A stretch of 64,000 nt of DNA from Lachnospiraceae bacterium (lineage in GTDB: Bacteria > Bacillota > Clostridia > Lachnospirales > Lachnospiraceae), in contig JAEDCQ010000002.1 of assembly GCA_016294075.1 (NCBI GenBank), forward strand, positions 62,001 to 126,000. Direction: 5' to 3'. Position 1 is the stretch's first letter. Each line of letters begins with the position of its first letter. This document shows, in pieces, positions 26,064-35,144 of the stretch. The position numbers were made by a program, and so were the translations under genes. The notes below the pieces were generated by a model. It did no database searches. It was given only the letters and a program-made list of their open reading frames with translations, and was not told the origin of the DNA.

Positions 26064-26120
26064 GTGATAAGTTTAATAGCAATAAAATATTATTAAAAAA
26101 TTACTTTGAGAGGTTTCAGC

Positions 26121-27185
26121 ATGAAAAATGTAGCATTGATTACCGGTGTAACCGGACAGGATGGTTCTTATCTGGCAGAGTTTTTATTGGAGAAGGGATA
26201 TGAAGTGCATGGTTTAATCCGCCGCCACAGCGTGCAGGCGACAGACCGTATTGACCATATTCTGGAATCTCCGTACAATAATGTAAAATTCTTTCTCCAT
26301 TATGCAGATACAACAGATTCCAGCAATATGATTCGTCTGGTATCTGAGATTAAACCGACGGAGGTATATAATCTTGCGGCACAGTCCCACGTGGGTATTT
26401 CATTTGAAGTTCCGGAGTATACGGCTGATGCAACGGGTATCTCCACTCTAAAATTATTGGAGGCAATCCGTTTGTTTGGCGGTCCGTGCCGTTTTTACCA
26501 GGCATCCACCTCCGAACTGTTTGGAGGTCTTCCCGAAACGGCACCACAGAGTGAGAAAACACCGTTTTATCCGAAGAGCCCGTATGGTGTTGCAAAGCTT
26601 TATTCTTATTGGATTACCGTAAACTACAGAGAATCTTACAATATGTTTGCATGCAACGGCATTTTATTTAATCATGAGTCACCGAGACGTGGTGAAAATT
26701 TTGTTACCAGAAAGATTACGCTCGCCATTGCCAATATTATTGCGGGAAAACAGGAAAAGCTTTCCCTTGGCAATATGAATGCAAAGCGTGACTGGGGCTT
26801 TGCAGGAGATTATGTAGAGGGAATGTGGCTGATGCTTCAGCAGGAAAAACCCGGTGATTATGTACTGGCGACAAATGAAACACATACCGTGCGTGAATTC
26901 GTGGAAGCTGCTTTTGCGGAGCTTGGCATCAAAATCCGCTGGGAAGGAAACGGCGTAAACGAAAAGGGATACGATGATAAGACGGGCAGATTATTGGTGG
27001 ATGTGAATCCGGAATTTTACCGTCCGGCAGAAGTGGAATTCCTTTGGGGAGATTGTACAAAGGCAGAGACCGAGCTTGGCTGGAGGCGTCGCATCGGATT
27101 TAACGGTCTTGTGGCAATGATGATGGATTCGGATATGAAAGAGATTTGCGGTTACGGCTGCGAAGAATATAAGAACAGGAATTAA
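26121..27185 (+). CDS. gmd: GDP-mannose 4,6-dehydratase
   Basis: Converts GDP-D-mannose to GDP-4-dehydro-6-deoxy-D-mannose, the first step towards GDP-L-fucose. The 354 residues open with [19 protein letters not shown], the NADP-binding motif. Catalytic residues lie in STSELFG and [10 protein letters not shown], and [16 protein letters not shown] is the Gmd substrate-binding signature. GAGAGG lies seven bases before the ATG at 26121; the upstream TTG at 26106 is part of that ribosome site and is rejected. It works with fcl (28990) and manC (30003) as a complete mannose-1-phosphate to GDP-fucose route, although a large membrane-protein gene separates gmd from fcl. Confidence 0.95.
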   Translation: MKNVALITGVTGQDGSYLAEFLLEKGYEVHGLIRRHSVQATDRIDHILESPYNNVKFFLHYADTTDSSNMIRLVSEIKPTEVYNLAAQSHVGISFEVPEYTADATGISTLKLLEAIRLFGGPCRFYQASTSELFGGLPETAPQSEKTPFYPKSPYGVAKLYSYWITVNYRESYNMFACNGILFNHESPRRGENFVTRKITLAIANIIAGKQEKLSLGNMNAKRDWGFAGDYVEGMWLMLQQEKPGDYVLATNETHTVREFVEAAFAELGIKIRWEGNGVNEKGYDDKTGRLLVDVNPEFYRPAEVEFLWGDCTKAETELGWRRRIGFNGLVAMMMDSDMKEICGYGCEEYKNRN

Positions 27186-27191
27186 ATTTTT

Positions 27192-28943
27192 ATGGTAATG
27201 GTTTTGATTAACTGGCTCTATATTGCTGGCACCTCGTTTTTAACGGGGTATGGAATATTGGGCCTTTTTGCCCGTTTATCGAACTATAAAATCCGGCATA
27301 CGATATCGTATTTTCTTGCCGGTTTAACGGTGGTTACGGTATATGCACAGTTATACAGTCTGTTTTCCGGTGTGGGGGTAGCAGCGAACCTGCTGCTTCT
27401 TATACTTTGCTGTGTTATTGTGTTTTTATATAGAAAATCATTACAGGTATTTTGGATAGAAATAAGAGATAAAATCCAAAATGAGAAATGGTATATACCG
27501 GCATTGTTTTTTCTTATTCTTTTATTTGCATACGGCACCTCAAGAGGCTATATGCATTTTGATACGGGATTGTATCATGCACAGAGTATACGGTGGATTG
27601 AGGAATACGGAGTGGTTCCCGGGCTTGCCAATATTCAGGCGAGATTCGGCTATAACAGTGCGGCATTTGTGCTTACTGCCCTGTATAGCATGAAAGATAT
27701 TTTGGGACAGTCGCTGCATACGACTGCAGGATATTTTGCATTGCTTTCTTCCGTACTGACATTGGATTTATTTAAGACCTTTGTGGGTAAGCGGATGAAA
27801 CCGGCTGATTTTGCAAGAATCGGAATGGTATTTTATCTGAGTGTGATTTTTTCGCAGATGGTGTCTCCGGCATCGGATTATTACGCACAGCTGTTACTGT
27901 TTATTGTTTTGATTTTGTGGCTGGATGAGGATGACTATCAAAAGGAAACAGGGGCGCAAAATGTGGCACCTTACAGTCTTTTGTGCATTTTGATTGTTCT
28001 TGCCGTAACAATTAAGTTTTCGGTTGCCGTACTTTTGCTGCTTGTAATAAAGCCTGCTGTTATGCTTATAAAAGAGAAACAGTATAAAAATATATCAATT
28101 TATTTGTTAAGCGGATTTTTAACCGCGCTTCCTTTTTTTATAAGAAACGTGCTTATTTCAGGCTGGCTGGTTTATCCGTTTGCGGGAATTGATTTATTCT
28201 CCGTAGATTGGAAAGTCCCGAAGGGGCAGGTGCAGTACGATGCAACAGAGATTGGTGTTTACGGAAAAGGTATAACGGATGTAACGAAGTGGGATACTCC
28301 CTTTTCGCAGTGGTGTCCCGCATGGTTTGTCGGATTAAAACCGTTAGAAAAGCTTCTTGTGATAATGACGGTAGCAGCATTGGTTGTCGGAGCAGTTTAT
28401 CTGCTTTATCTGTTGATTGCGGAATGTAAAAGTGTTAAAAGGAAAAGCCGTGTGTCGGCAGGATGTAAACCGATTTGGAATACAGCGTTTGATTTTGCGC
28501 TGGTCTTTGCGGTGCTTTCCGTTTCTGCACTGTTTTGGTTCTTTCAGGCACCGCTTGTGCGCTATGGCTATGCATATATTACGGCATTGCCGTTAATTAC
28601 ATTCGGTTATTTTATATGCAGGATGGCAGAAACCGAAAAAGTACGGATGCTTGGAAGATATCCGCATATAATCTTTTGTATTGTTCTTGCAGGCTTCTTT
28701 TTAACAAGAGTAAAGGGCTTTGCAGATGATATTCTGCGTACATGGAAAGAACCGTATTACGTTGCACAGATGGATTATATCGACGGTGAAGCAACGACCC
28801 GGATAGTGGATGGCGTGATGTTTTATGTACCGACAGAAAACGGACAAATCGGATACAATAAATTCCCTTCTTCTTTGCTTGTACAGCCGATTGAACTAAG
28901 GGGAGAGCGTATTGAGGACGGGTTTAGACAGATTACGGAATAA
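27192..28943 (+). CDS. Large polytopic membrane protein (LIC_10190-like), glycan locus
   Basis: A 583-residue protein with about twelve hydrophobic segments. A characteristic loop reads YMHFDTGLYHAQSIRWIEE, then VPGLANIQARFGYNSAAF, which resembles the LIC_10190 family of membrane proteins found in surface polysaccharide loci; I give this from memory. VSPASDYYAQLL follows in a later loop. It starts six bases after gmd and ends 46 bases before fcl, so it is part of the GDP-fucose transcript. The acidic residue in the first loop and the fold suggest a GT-C-like transferase or a polymerase (Wzy-like). I cannot decide between these. Confidence 0.65.
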   Translation: MVMVLINWLYIAGTSFLTGYGILGLFARLSNYKIRHTISYFLAGLTVVTVYAQLYSLFSGVGVAANLLLLILCCVIVFLYRKSLQVFWIEIRDKIQNEKWYIPALFFLILLFAYGTSRGYMHFDTGLYHAQSIRWIEEYGVVPGLANIQARFGYNSAAFVLTALYSMKDILGQSLHTTAGYFALLSSVLTLDLFKTFVGKRMKPADFARIGMVFYLSVIFSQMVSPASDYYAQLLLFIVLILWLDEDDYQKETGAQNVAPYSLLCILIVLAVTIKFSVAVLLLLVIKPAVMLIKEKQYKNISIYLLSGFLTALPFFIRNVLISGWLVYPFAGIDLFSVDWKVPKGQVQYDATEIGVYGKGITDVTKWDTPFSQWCPAWFVGLKPLEKLLVIMTVAALVVGAVYLLYLLIAECKSVKRKSRVSAGCKPIWNTAFDFALVFAVLSVSALFWFFQAPLVRYGYAYITALPLITFGYFICRMAETEKVRMLGRYPHIIFCIVLAGFFLTRVKGFADDILRTWKEPYYVAQMDYIDGEATTRIVDGVMFYVPTENGQIGYNKFPSSLLVQPIELRGERIEDGFRQITE

Positions 28944-28989
28944 AATAATGGTTTGAAGAAAAAACACCATTTCGGAAAGGAACAAAGCT

Positions 28990-29940
28990 ATGGGTACAAT
29001 TACAAAACAGGATAAAATTTATGTGGCGGGACACAGAGGTCTCGTTGGAAGTGCTATTGTCCGTTCCCTTAAAAGACAGGGATATACGAACATTATCGGA
29101 CGGACACATAAGGAGCTTGATTTGACAAACCAGGCGGATGTAAAAAGCTTTTTTGAAAGTGAGCGGCCGGATGTTGTGGTTCTTGCGGCAGCAAAGGTTG
29201 GCGGTATCAATGCGAACCAGACCATGCCGGCGGAATTTGCTTACGAAAATATGCAGATTCAGTGTAATGTAATTAAGTGCTGTCATGATTATAAAGTTAA
29301 AAAACTGTTGTTTTTGGGAAGTACCTGTATTTACCCTAAAATGGCACCACAGCCGATTCCGGAGGATGCTCTTTTAACCGGGCTTTTAGAGCCGACTAAC
29401 GAGGCATATGCGATTGCCAAAATTTCCGGTTTGCTTATGTGCAAATATTTTAAACAGCAGTATGGGGATGATTTTATCAGCTGTATGCCAACAAACCTTT
29501 ACGGTCCGTACGATAATTATGACCTAGAAAATTCCCATGTTATGCCGGCTATGATTCGTAAATTCCATGAGGCTAAGATAAACGGTAAACCAAGCGTGGA
29601 GCTGTGGGGGAGCGGAGCACCGCTTCGTGAATTTTTATATTCGGATGATATGGCAGATGCCTGTGTATTTTTATTGGAAAATTACAGCGGATGGCAGCAT
29701 GTAAATATCGGCACAGGAAAAGAAGTGACAATTAAGGAATTGGCAGAGACAGTGAAAAAATGTGTCGGCTTTGAAGGGGATATTGTATGGAACAGCGATA
29801 TGCCTGACGGTACTCCGAGAAAATTAACGAATGTGGATAAGCTGCATGCATTGGGCTGGAAGCACAAGGTAGAGTTAGAAGAGGGCGTACAATCAGCATA
29901 TAACTGGTTTAAAGAAAATGTAGAGGCTGCAAGGCTGTAG
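28990..29940 (+). CDS. fcl: GDP-L-fucose synthase
   Basis: Epimerises and reduces GDP-4-dehydro-6-deoxy-D-mannose to GDP-L-fucose. The 316 residues start with [19 protein letters not shown], the NADPH-binding motif. The catalytic Ser/Cys lie in [17 protein letters not shown], and the Tyr-Lys pair in [31 protein letters not shown] is the family's substrate loop. GGAAAGGAACAAAGCT precedes the ATG. With gmd and manC this gives GDP-fucose, so the polymer made by this locus probably contains L-fucose, or colitose-like derivatives if further enzymes act. Confidence 0.96.
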   Translation: MGTITKQDKIYVAGHRGLVGSAIVRSLKRQGYTNIIGRTHKELDLTNQADVKSFFESERPDVVVLAAAKVGGINANQTMPAEFAYENMQIQCNVIKCCHDYKVKKLLFLGSTCIYPKMAPQPIPEDALLTGLLEPTNEAYAIAKISGLLMCKYFKQQYGDDFISCMPTNLYGPYDNYDLENSHVMPAMIRKFHEAKINGKPSVELWGSGAPLREFLYSDDMADACVFLLENYSGWQHVNIGTGKEVTIKELAETVKKCVGFEGDIVWNSDMPDGTPRKLTNVDKLHALGWKHKVELEEGVQSAYNWFKENVEAARL

Positions 29941-30002
29941 CAGGAGAAGCGGTTAAGTTACGATACGGTCATGTACGGAAACAGAAAAGGATATTGAACA
30001 AT

Positions 30003-31073
30003 ATGAAAATATACGGAGTTATTATGGCAGGCGGTGGCGGAACACGTTTCTGGCCGCTCAGCCGAAAAGAAAAGCCCAAGCAGTTTTTAAATCTTTCCGG
30101 TAAGGATACAATGGTAATGGATACGGTAAAGCGTCTTTGCCGTGTTGCCGACAAAGAGGATATTTTTATTGTCACGGGGGAAAATTTCGTATCTTCCACG
30201 ATAGAAGAGACATCGGCTATCCTGCGAGCCGACCATATTTTAGGGGAGCCTGCCGCGCGAAATACGGCAGCATGTATCGGCTATGCCGCAATGGAAATTG
30301 TAAAAAAGTATGAAGATGGCGTGATGTGTATTGTACCGAGTGACCATTTTATCCGGAATGAAGAAGAATTCGAGCGTGTAATAAAAACAGCAGTTTCTTT
30401 GGCGGAAGAAAAGAATGCACTTGTAACGATCGGAATAAAGCCGACCTTCCCTTCAACGGGATATGGCTATATCCGCTGTAACCGTACAAACGAAGCAGGG
30501 TATTATCCGGTCGAAGAATTTGTTGAGAAGCCGGACTTAGAGCATGCAACAGAATATGTAAAAAGCGGTCAGTTCGCATGGAACAGCGGGATGTTTGTCT
30601 GGAAGGCTTCCCTGATTCTTGATTATTTCAAGGAATTGCTCCCGGACATTTATGCGCATCTTTGTACCATTAAAGAGGTAATGGGAACAGAACGTGAAAA
30701 GGAAGTGATTGCTGAGGTTTATCCAATCATTCCCAAAATCTCAATCGACTACGGAATTATGGAGCGTGCAAAGGGTGTTCTGATGGTAGAAGGTGACTTC
30801 GGTTGGAATGATGTAGGCAGCTTTGATGCATTGGAAGAAATATATGAGAAGGATGAGAACGGCAATGTCGTTTTGGCAAATGGCTGCCTTCTGGATACGA
30901 AGGGATGCATTTTGTACGGCGACGGGGAAAAATTAATTGCCACTCTCGGTGTCGAAAACCTCATTATTGCGAGGACAAAAGACATTGTCCTTGTCTGTGA
31001 TAAAAAGCGGGCTCAGGATATTAAGCTTTTTCCGGAGAAATTAGCAGATTCAGGTAAAGACAGTTTTTGTTAA
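30003..31073 (+). CDS. manC: Mannose-1-phosphate guanylyltransferase
   Basis: Makes GDP-mannose from GTP and mannose-1-phosphate. About 356 residues, nucleotidyltransferase domain only, without the isomerase domain found in bifunctional ManC/AlgA. The N-terminal pyrophosphorylase signature GGGGTRFWPLSRKEKPKQFL is complete, FVEKPD and AWNSGMFVWK are the sugar-binding motifs and IDYGIMERAKGV lies near 250. I place the start at ATG 30003, because family members begin directly with this motif; TTG 29994 is closer to AAAAGG and cannot be excluded. It feeds gmd. No phosphomannomutase is in the window. Confidence 0.94.
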   Translation: MKIYGVIMAGGGGTRFWPLSRKEKPKQFLNLSGKDTMVMDTVKRLCRVADKEDIFIVTGENFVSSTIEETSAILRADHILGEPAARNTAACIGYAAMEIVKKYEDGVMCIVPSDHFIRNEEEFERVIKTAVSLAEEKNALVTIGIKPTFPSTGYGYIRCNRTNEAGYYPVEEFVEKPDLEHATEYVKSGQFAWNSGMFVWKASLILDYFKELLPDIYAHLCTIKEVMGTEREKEVIAEVYPIIPKISIDYGIMERAKGVLMVEGDFGWNDVGSFDALEEIYEKDENGNVVLANGCLLDTKGCILYGDGEKLIATLGVENLIIARTKDIVLVCDKKRAQDIKLFPEKLADSGKDSFC

Positions 31074-31104
31074 GATGGTTGTCCCCCTAAAAAATTTATT
31101 ACTT

Positions 31105-31147
31105 ATATTTCTCGAAAAATGACGAATTTTTTCGAGGAGAAATATTT
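31105..31147. repeat. Inverted repeat enclosing a Spo0A-box-like heptamer
   Basis: CTCGAAAAA (31111-31119) and TTTTTCGAG (31128-31136) are perfect inverted copies around TGACGAAT. The outer flanks ATATTT and GAGAAATAT extend the symmetry with a three-base offset. The central TGACGAA (31120-31126) matches the core of the Spo0A box (TGNCGAA). It sits about 78 bases before a gene encoding a Spo0A-type DNA-binding domain. It may be an operator, or a hairpin in the RNA; no U run follows on the plus strand. Confidence 0.6.
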
Positions 31148-31213
31148 TACTGTACTCCTATGTCATGGTATGCTTAGTCAGTAATCGCAAAAAAATACAT
31201 AGGATGGTGGAAT

Positions 31214-31567
31214 ATGGTGAAACGGGAACAATACATAACAAATATTATGCTTGATTTAGGAGTACCCGCCCATTTACGCGGTTATCGCTATCTGCGGGAA
31301 GCGGTATTGATGTCCATGGATGATATGGAATTGGTGGGAAGTGTGACAAAGCTCTTATATCCGGAAATTGCAAAGAAGTTTCATGCAACAGACCAAAAGG
31401 TAGAGCGGGGCATTCGAAATGCCATAGAGGTATCGTGGGATAGAGGAAACAAGGAAACATTTACTGAGATTTTCGGTTATTCTGCGTTGGATGGCAGAAG
31501 CCGTCCGACGAATAGTGAGTATATTGCGAGGCTGGCCGATAAAGTTCGTTTGGACTTTCGGGAGTAA
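31214..31567 (+). CDS. Stand-alone Spo0A effector (DNA-binding) domain protein
   Basis: A 117-residue protein that matches the C-terminal effector domain of Spo0A across its whole length. It has LGVPAHLRGYRYLREAVLMS (about 15-34), LVGSVTKLLYPEIAKKF (40-56), the recognition helix region ATDQKVERGIRNAIEVSW (58-75), and the end GYSALDGRSRPTNSEYIA. The receiver domain with the phosphorylated Asp is absent, and the 140 bases upstream contain no in-frame remnant. AGGATGGTGG precedes the ATG. Without a receiver it may bind 0A boxes constitutively or compete with full Spo0A. The upstream palindrome contains a 0A-like box, which suggests self-control. The target genes are unknown. Confidence 0.88.
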   Translation: MVKREQYITNIMLDLGVPAHLRGYRYLREAVLMSMDDMELVGSVTKLLYPEIAKKFHATDQKVERGIRNAIEVSWDRGNKETFTEIFGYSALDGRSRPTNSEYIARLADKVRLDFRE

Positions 31568-31579
31568 TTGTGGTAAAAT
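31550..31579 (+). promoter_or_regulatory. Weak candidate promoter before the 31613 membrane-protein gene
   Basis: TTGGAC (31550-31555) lies 18 bases before TAAAAT (31574-31579), which has a TG nearby (TGTGGTAAAAT). The same TGTGGTAAAATG arrangement precedes the ABC-transporter gene near 61916. The -35 is poor. Confidence 0.35.
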
Positions 31580-31612
31580 ATACACCTATAACATGAATAG
31601 ATTGAGGTTCGC

Positions 31613-32641
31613 ATGGACGTATTAGGTGCTGTATTTTTTATTCTGCTGCCTTATATGGCAGGTTATATCTGTAAAAATATTTTAAGATGGAAAGAGACGA
31701 ATCAAATTGAAACATATTTGATTGGTTTCTTTTTTCTTTTTTTTCTGCAGGGAATCGTTTTAATCCCATGTGTATGGATGGGAAAAAGCCTTAAGGCGGT
31801 TTGCAATATTTTTTATGGATGCTTTGCGTGCATTGTGGTTTTGTGCGTTGCTTTTCTGATTCCGAACATTATCCGCTGCCTGCGAAGAGAAAAGAAGCAT
31901 GAATTTGTAAAAACACCGCGTAAAATGACAGAGCGTATTTATTTTCTGGCAATGCTTCTTGTTTTTCTTCTTATTGTTCTCAGAATGGTATTGGCGTTGG
32001 ATGCTTTGCGTGAAGATGTTGTACTTGAAACAGTTCTGACAACCGTGAAGGCAGACAGTTTATATGTGATGCATCCTTTAACCGGAAGAGCAATGGAAGC
32101 CGGAATGATTGCATCAAAAAAGATTGTTACACTGCCTTTATTTTATGCGTGTATGGTTAAGATGAGCGGTTTGGATGCAGATGTTTTACTTTATGTTATT
32201 ATGGGAACAATATCATTAATTGCCTCCTACTATGCGCTTTCGTTGCTTTTCTCCAGAGTAAGTAATGTAACACGCAGCAAACAGTATGTTTTTTGGCTTA
32301 TATATGGGCTGTTAATTCTTTCGGGCGATTATTGTACTGGAGTATTACCCTATCAGATGCTTTATCGTGGGTATGACGGCAGCACAATCTGCTTTTCTGT
32401 TATTTTACCTTATCTGTTGTATATAGTGATATCATGGTATAAGAGCGAATGCGAGAAAGAGAAAACATTGCTGTCCGAAAGGGTGATGTACTCTCTTAAA
32501 ATTATGCTCTGCTTTGCGTCTTCTGTGGTTATTACCGGTTTAGGAACCGGGTTCCTATTCTTATTTATGGCAATGGCTGTTGCGGGTATCTGTTGCCTGT
32601 TAAAATCCATTCAGGAGGTAAGAGCATGCAGGGAGTCATAA
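31613..32641 (+). CDS. Polytopic membrane protein, glycan locus, N-terminal partner
   Basis: A 342-residue protein with about nine hydrophobic segments. It may belong to the DUF6077 type, but I am not sure. A polar loop near 140-180 contains ADSLYVMHPLTGRAMEAG, and another near 250 reads LYRGYDGSTICF. It lacks the DVHPPLYY signature of the GT-C proteins here. ATTGAGGTTCGC precedes the ATG. Its end overlaps the start of the next membrane protein by 16 bases, and the two together have the size and hydrophobic profile of one large protein such as those at 23374 or 27192. They may therefore be a naturally split pair. Confidence 0.6.
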   Translation: MDVLGAVFFILLPYMAGYICKNILRWKETNQIETYLIGFFFLFFLQGIVLIPCVWMGKSLKAVCNIFYGCFACIVVLCVAFLIPNIIRCLRREKKHEFVKTPRKMTERIYFLAMLLVFLLIVLRMVLALDALREDVVLETVLTTVKADSLYVMHPLTGRAMEAGMIASKKIVTLPLFYACMVKMSGLDADVLLYVIMGTISLIASYYALSLLFSRVSNVTRSKQYVFWLIYGLLILSGDYCTGVLPYQMLYRGYDGSTICFSVILPYLLYIVISWYKSECEKEKTLLSERVMYSLKIMLCFASSVVITGLGTGFLFLFMAMAVAGICCLLKSIQEVRACRES

Positions 32642-33393
32642 ATACAATGTTAACGATGTTTGAGGCGGTTAAGGGAAGCGGCTCTTATCTGATTCTCATG
32701 CTTGCCGCTCTCTATATTTTATATCGCGTTCATGCAGAAAAGAACCAATGGTATATTTATTATGCACTGCTGTGTCTGATATTGGTTTGCGCAAATCCTG
32801 CTTTGGTATGGATTTTATCAAAGGCATTTCCCGTGCTTGGGTCGTATGTAACTTTTCTGCCGTTTGTTCCGACTCTTCTGTTTATTCCTTTTGCGGTGGC
32901 GGAGCTTACCGATAAAGCCAAAAGTGCAAGACAGGCAGCGGGGATATTAGTGCTTACGGCACTTCTTATCGGACTTGCGGGCAATTTATTCGGCTTGTAT
33001 CAGAAGGGGGACAACAAGGCAATACAGTATGGGGAATCGCAGGCTGCGGTTGTGGAGATAATAAAAGAACAGCAGCCGGAAATGGTTTTAGCGGACGAAA
33101 CGGTTCTGCCGTTTCTAAGAACAAAAGCACCGGAAACAGTCCTGCTATACGGCAGGGACTTATATCAGCATGGGATGGATTTGGGAATTATTGACTTATA
33201 CGGTGAAGAACTTTTGGATTTATATGAAGCCATGAAAAATCCAAAGGATACGATAGATGATATTTTATCTATGGCAGATATTTATGGCTGTGATATGGTT
33301 ATTGTGAAGCAGTTTGAGACGGCTCCGGCAAAGTCGGGGCATTACACAAAGCTTACGGATAACGGACAATATATTGTGTATATGATACAATAA
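32626..33393 (+). CDS. Membrane protein with soluble C-terminal domain, partner of preceding gene
   Basis: A 255-residue protein: three to four hydrophobic segments in the first 130 residues, then a soluble domain with VVEIIKEQQPEMVLADETVLPFL and a final beta-strand-like KLTDNGQYIVYMIQ. Such an extracytoplasmic tail is typical of the end of large GT-C-like proteins. I chose the ATG at 32626 because AGGAGGT lies six bases upstream; a longer frame to 32593 has none. It overlaps the preceding gene in a different frame and is followed by a GT2 gene after 13 bases. Function is unknown; see the finding on a split protein. Confidence 0.6.
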   Translation: MQGVINTMLTMFEAVKGSGSYLILMLAALYILYRVHAEKNQWYIYYALLCLILVCANPALVWILSKAFPVLGSYVTFLPFVPTLLFIPFAVAELTDKAKSARQAAGILVLTALLIGLAGNLFGLYQKGDNKAIQYGESQAAVVEIIKEQQPEMVLADETVLPFLRTKAPETVLLYGRDLYQHGMDLGIIDLYGEELLDLYEAMKNPKDTIDDILSMADIYGCDMVIVKQFETAPAKSGHYTKLTDNGQYIVYMIQ

Positions 33394-33406
33394 GGAGGAA
33401 GAGCGC

Positions 33407-34336
33407 ATGGCATTATTAAGCGTAATCGTACCGTGCTTTAATGAAGAGGAAAATGTCCATTATTTTTATGAAGAACTGATGAAGAATCAGACATTCTTCG
33501 ATGAAAAAGAATTAGATGTTGAAGTGATTTATGTGGATGATGGTTCAAAGGATAAAACGGTAGAAGAGATTAAGAAAGTATCTGTTTTGGACAATCGGGT
33601 TAAAATGGTATCTTTTTCACGCAACTTCGGTAAAGAGGCGGCTATCTATGCAGGCTTTCAAAAATCAAAGGGCGATTATGTGGTGATGATGGATGCTGAT
33701 TTACAGGACCCGCCATCATTGCTCCCTAAGATGTTTTCTTACGTGGAGCAGGGCTATGATTCGGTTGCAACAAGAAGAGTATCCAGAAAAGGGGAACCGC
33801 CGATACGCTCTTTTTTTGCAAGGATGTTCTACCGTATCATGAACAAAATCAGTAAGGCAGATATTGTGGATGGAGCCAGAGACTACCGTTTGATGACGCG
33901 CCAGGTTGTGGATGCAATTTTAGCCATGGGAGAGTATAACCGTTTCAGCAAAGGAATCTTTGGCTGGGTAGGCTATGAAACAAAATGGATTGAATATGAA
34001 AATATTGAACGAGCACATGGGGAGACAAAGTGGTCATTTTGGAAGCTGTTTATATACTCCATTGAAGGAATTACGGCATTCAGTACGGTTCCGCTTGCAT
34101 TTGCCTCTATTATGGGAGTCTTATTCTGCGTAGTTGCGTTTTTTATGATAGTATTTATTTTAATCCGTTCCCTTATCTGGACGGATCCGGTAGGGGGCTG
34201 GCCGTCTTTGGTGTGTATTATCTGTATGGTCAGCGGTGTTCAGTTATTCTGTCTGGGTATCGTAGGCCAATATTTATCCAAAACATACTTAGAGGTTAAG
34301 AAGCGTCCAATCTATTTAGTGAAAGAGGAGATATAA
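33407..34336 (+). CDS. GT2 polyprenyl-phosphate glycosyltransferase (GtrB/DPM1-like)
   Basis: A 309-residue family 2 glycosyltransferase that transfers a sugar from a nucleotide donor to undecaprenyl phosphate. The GT-A domain opens with VIVPCFNEEENVHYF and contains VDDGSKDKT and SRNFGKEAAIYAGF. The metal-binding DXD is in MMDADLQDPPSLLP. Two C-terminal transmembrane helices (about 228-252 and 268-292) complete the GtrB pattern. AAGGAGGAAGAGC precedes the ATG. It may supply the lipid-linked sugar used by the GT-C proteins in this window, together with the GtrA-like protein at the far end. Sugar specificity cannot be read. Confidence 0.9.
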   Translation: MALLSVIVPCFNEEENVHYFYEELMKNQTFFDEKELDVEVIYVDDGSKDKTVEEIKKVSVLDNRVKMVSFSRNFGKEAAIYAGFQKSKGDYVVMMDADLQDPPSLLPKMFSYVEQGYDSVATRRVSRKGEPPIRSFFARMFYRIMNKISKADIVDGARDYRLMTRQVVDAILAMGEYNRFSKGIFGWVGYETKWIEYENIERAHGETKWSFWKLFIYSIEGITAFSTVPLAFASIMGVLFCVVAFFMIVFILIRSLIWTDPVGGWPSLVCIICMVSGVQLFCLGIVGQYLSKTYLEVKKRPIYLVKEEI

Positions 34337-34367
34337 GGAAAGATTAAGGTATCTCATTGGAGGTCAT

Positions 34368-35123
34368 ATGCCGCAAATCAGTATTGTCGTACCGGTGTAC
34401 AATGCAGAAAATTATATAGAGCAGACCATTACAATGGTGCGTAAGCAGACCTTTACGGATTGGGAACTGATTCTTGTAGAGGATTGTTCACCGGATCATT
34501 CGCGCGATATATTACGAAAGATAACGGAGACACTTTCCGATACCCGTATACGGGTAATTTACAAAGAAAAAAACGAGGGTGCGGCCAGAGCACGAAATAC
34601 CGGACTTGAAGCCGTAACCGGACGATATCTGGCTTTTTTGGATGCGGATGATATCTGGAAGGAAAACAAACTTTCGGAAGAGCTTGCATTTTTAAAGGAA
34701 AAAGATGCTGCGTTTGTATTTACGGCATATGAATTCGGGGATGAGCAGGGGGTTGGAACAGGTAAAATTGTAAAGGTTCCCGAAACACTGACCTACAGGC
34801 AGGCATTATCACGCACGGTAATCTTTACAAGTACAACGATGTTTGACCTTGAAAAACTGGACAGGTCTCTGATTAAGATGCCGGAAGTTCCCAGTGAAGA
34901 TAGTGCAACATGGTGGCAGATACTGCGTGCCGGATATACGGCATATGGGTATCCCCATGTAACGGCGATTTACCGCAGACCGCAAAAATCCTTATCTTCC
35001 GATAAAGGGAAGGCGATTAAACGTATCTGGTATTTATATCGGAAAGTAGAAAAGCTGTCATTTGTTACGAGTGTGCTTTGTTTTATAGGCTGGGCATTTC
35101 GTGCTACATTACGAAGACTATAA
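34368..35123 (+). CDS. Family 2 glycosyltransferase
   Basis: A 251-residue GT-A fold enzyme that probably extends the lipid-linked repeat unit on the cytoplasmic side. The nucleotide-binding start QISIVVPVYNAENYIEQTI, VEDCSPDHS, GAARARNTGLEA and the DXD in YLAFLDADDIW are all present. The C-terminus has a short amphipathic or membrane-associated stretch (SFVTSVLCFIGWAFRATLR). GGAGGTCAT precedes the ATG. It lies between the GtrB-like gene and the initiating sugar transferase, with gaps of about 20-30 bases, so all are one transcript. Confidence 0.88.
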   Translation: MPQISIVVPVYNAENYIEQTITMVRKQTFTDWELILVEDCSPDHSRDILRKITETLSDTRIRVIYKEKNEGAARARNTGLEAVTGRYLAFLDADDIWKENKLSEELAFLKEKDAAFVFTAYEFGDEQGVGTGKIVKVPETLTYRQALSRTVIFTSTTMFDLEKLDRSLIKMPEVPSEDSATWWQILRAGYTAYGYPHVTAIYRRPQKSLSSDKGKAIKRIWYLYRKVEKLSFVTSVLCFIGWAFRATLRRL

Positions 35124-35144
35124 ATTACTCCCGGAGGAAGTGTT

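Noticed and set aside
31105..31147. The palindrome as an intrinsic terminator for manC.
   Set aside because: No run of T follows either arm on the plus strand; A-rich sequence follows, so an operator reading is preferred.
31074..31213. Idea that the Spo0A-like gene is only the end of a full spo0A with a receiver domain upstream.
   Set aside because: The upstream bases hold stops and no receiver motifs in frame, and the ATG at 31214 has a good ribosome site.
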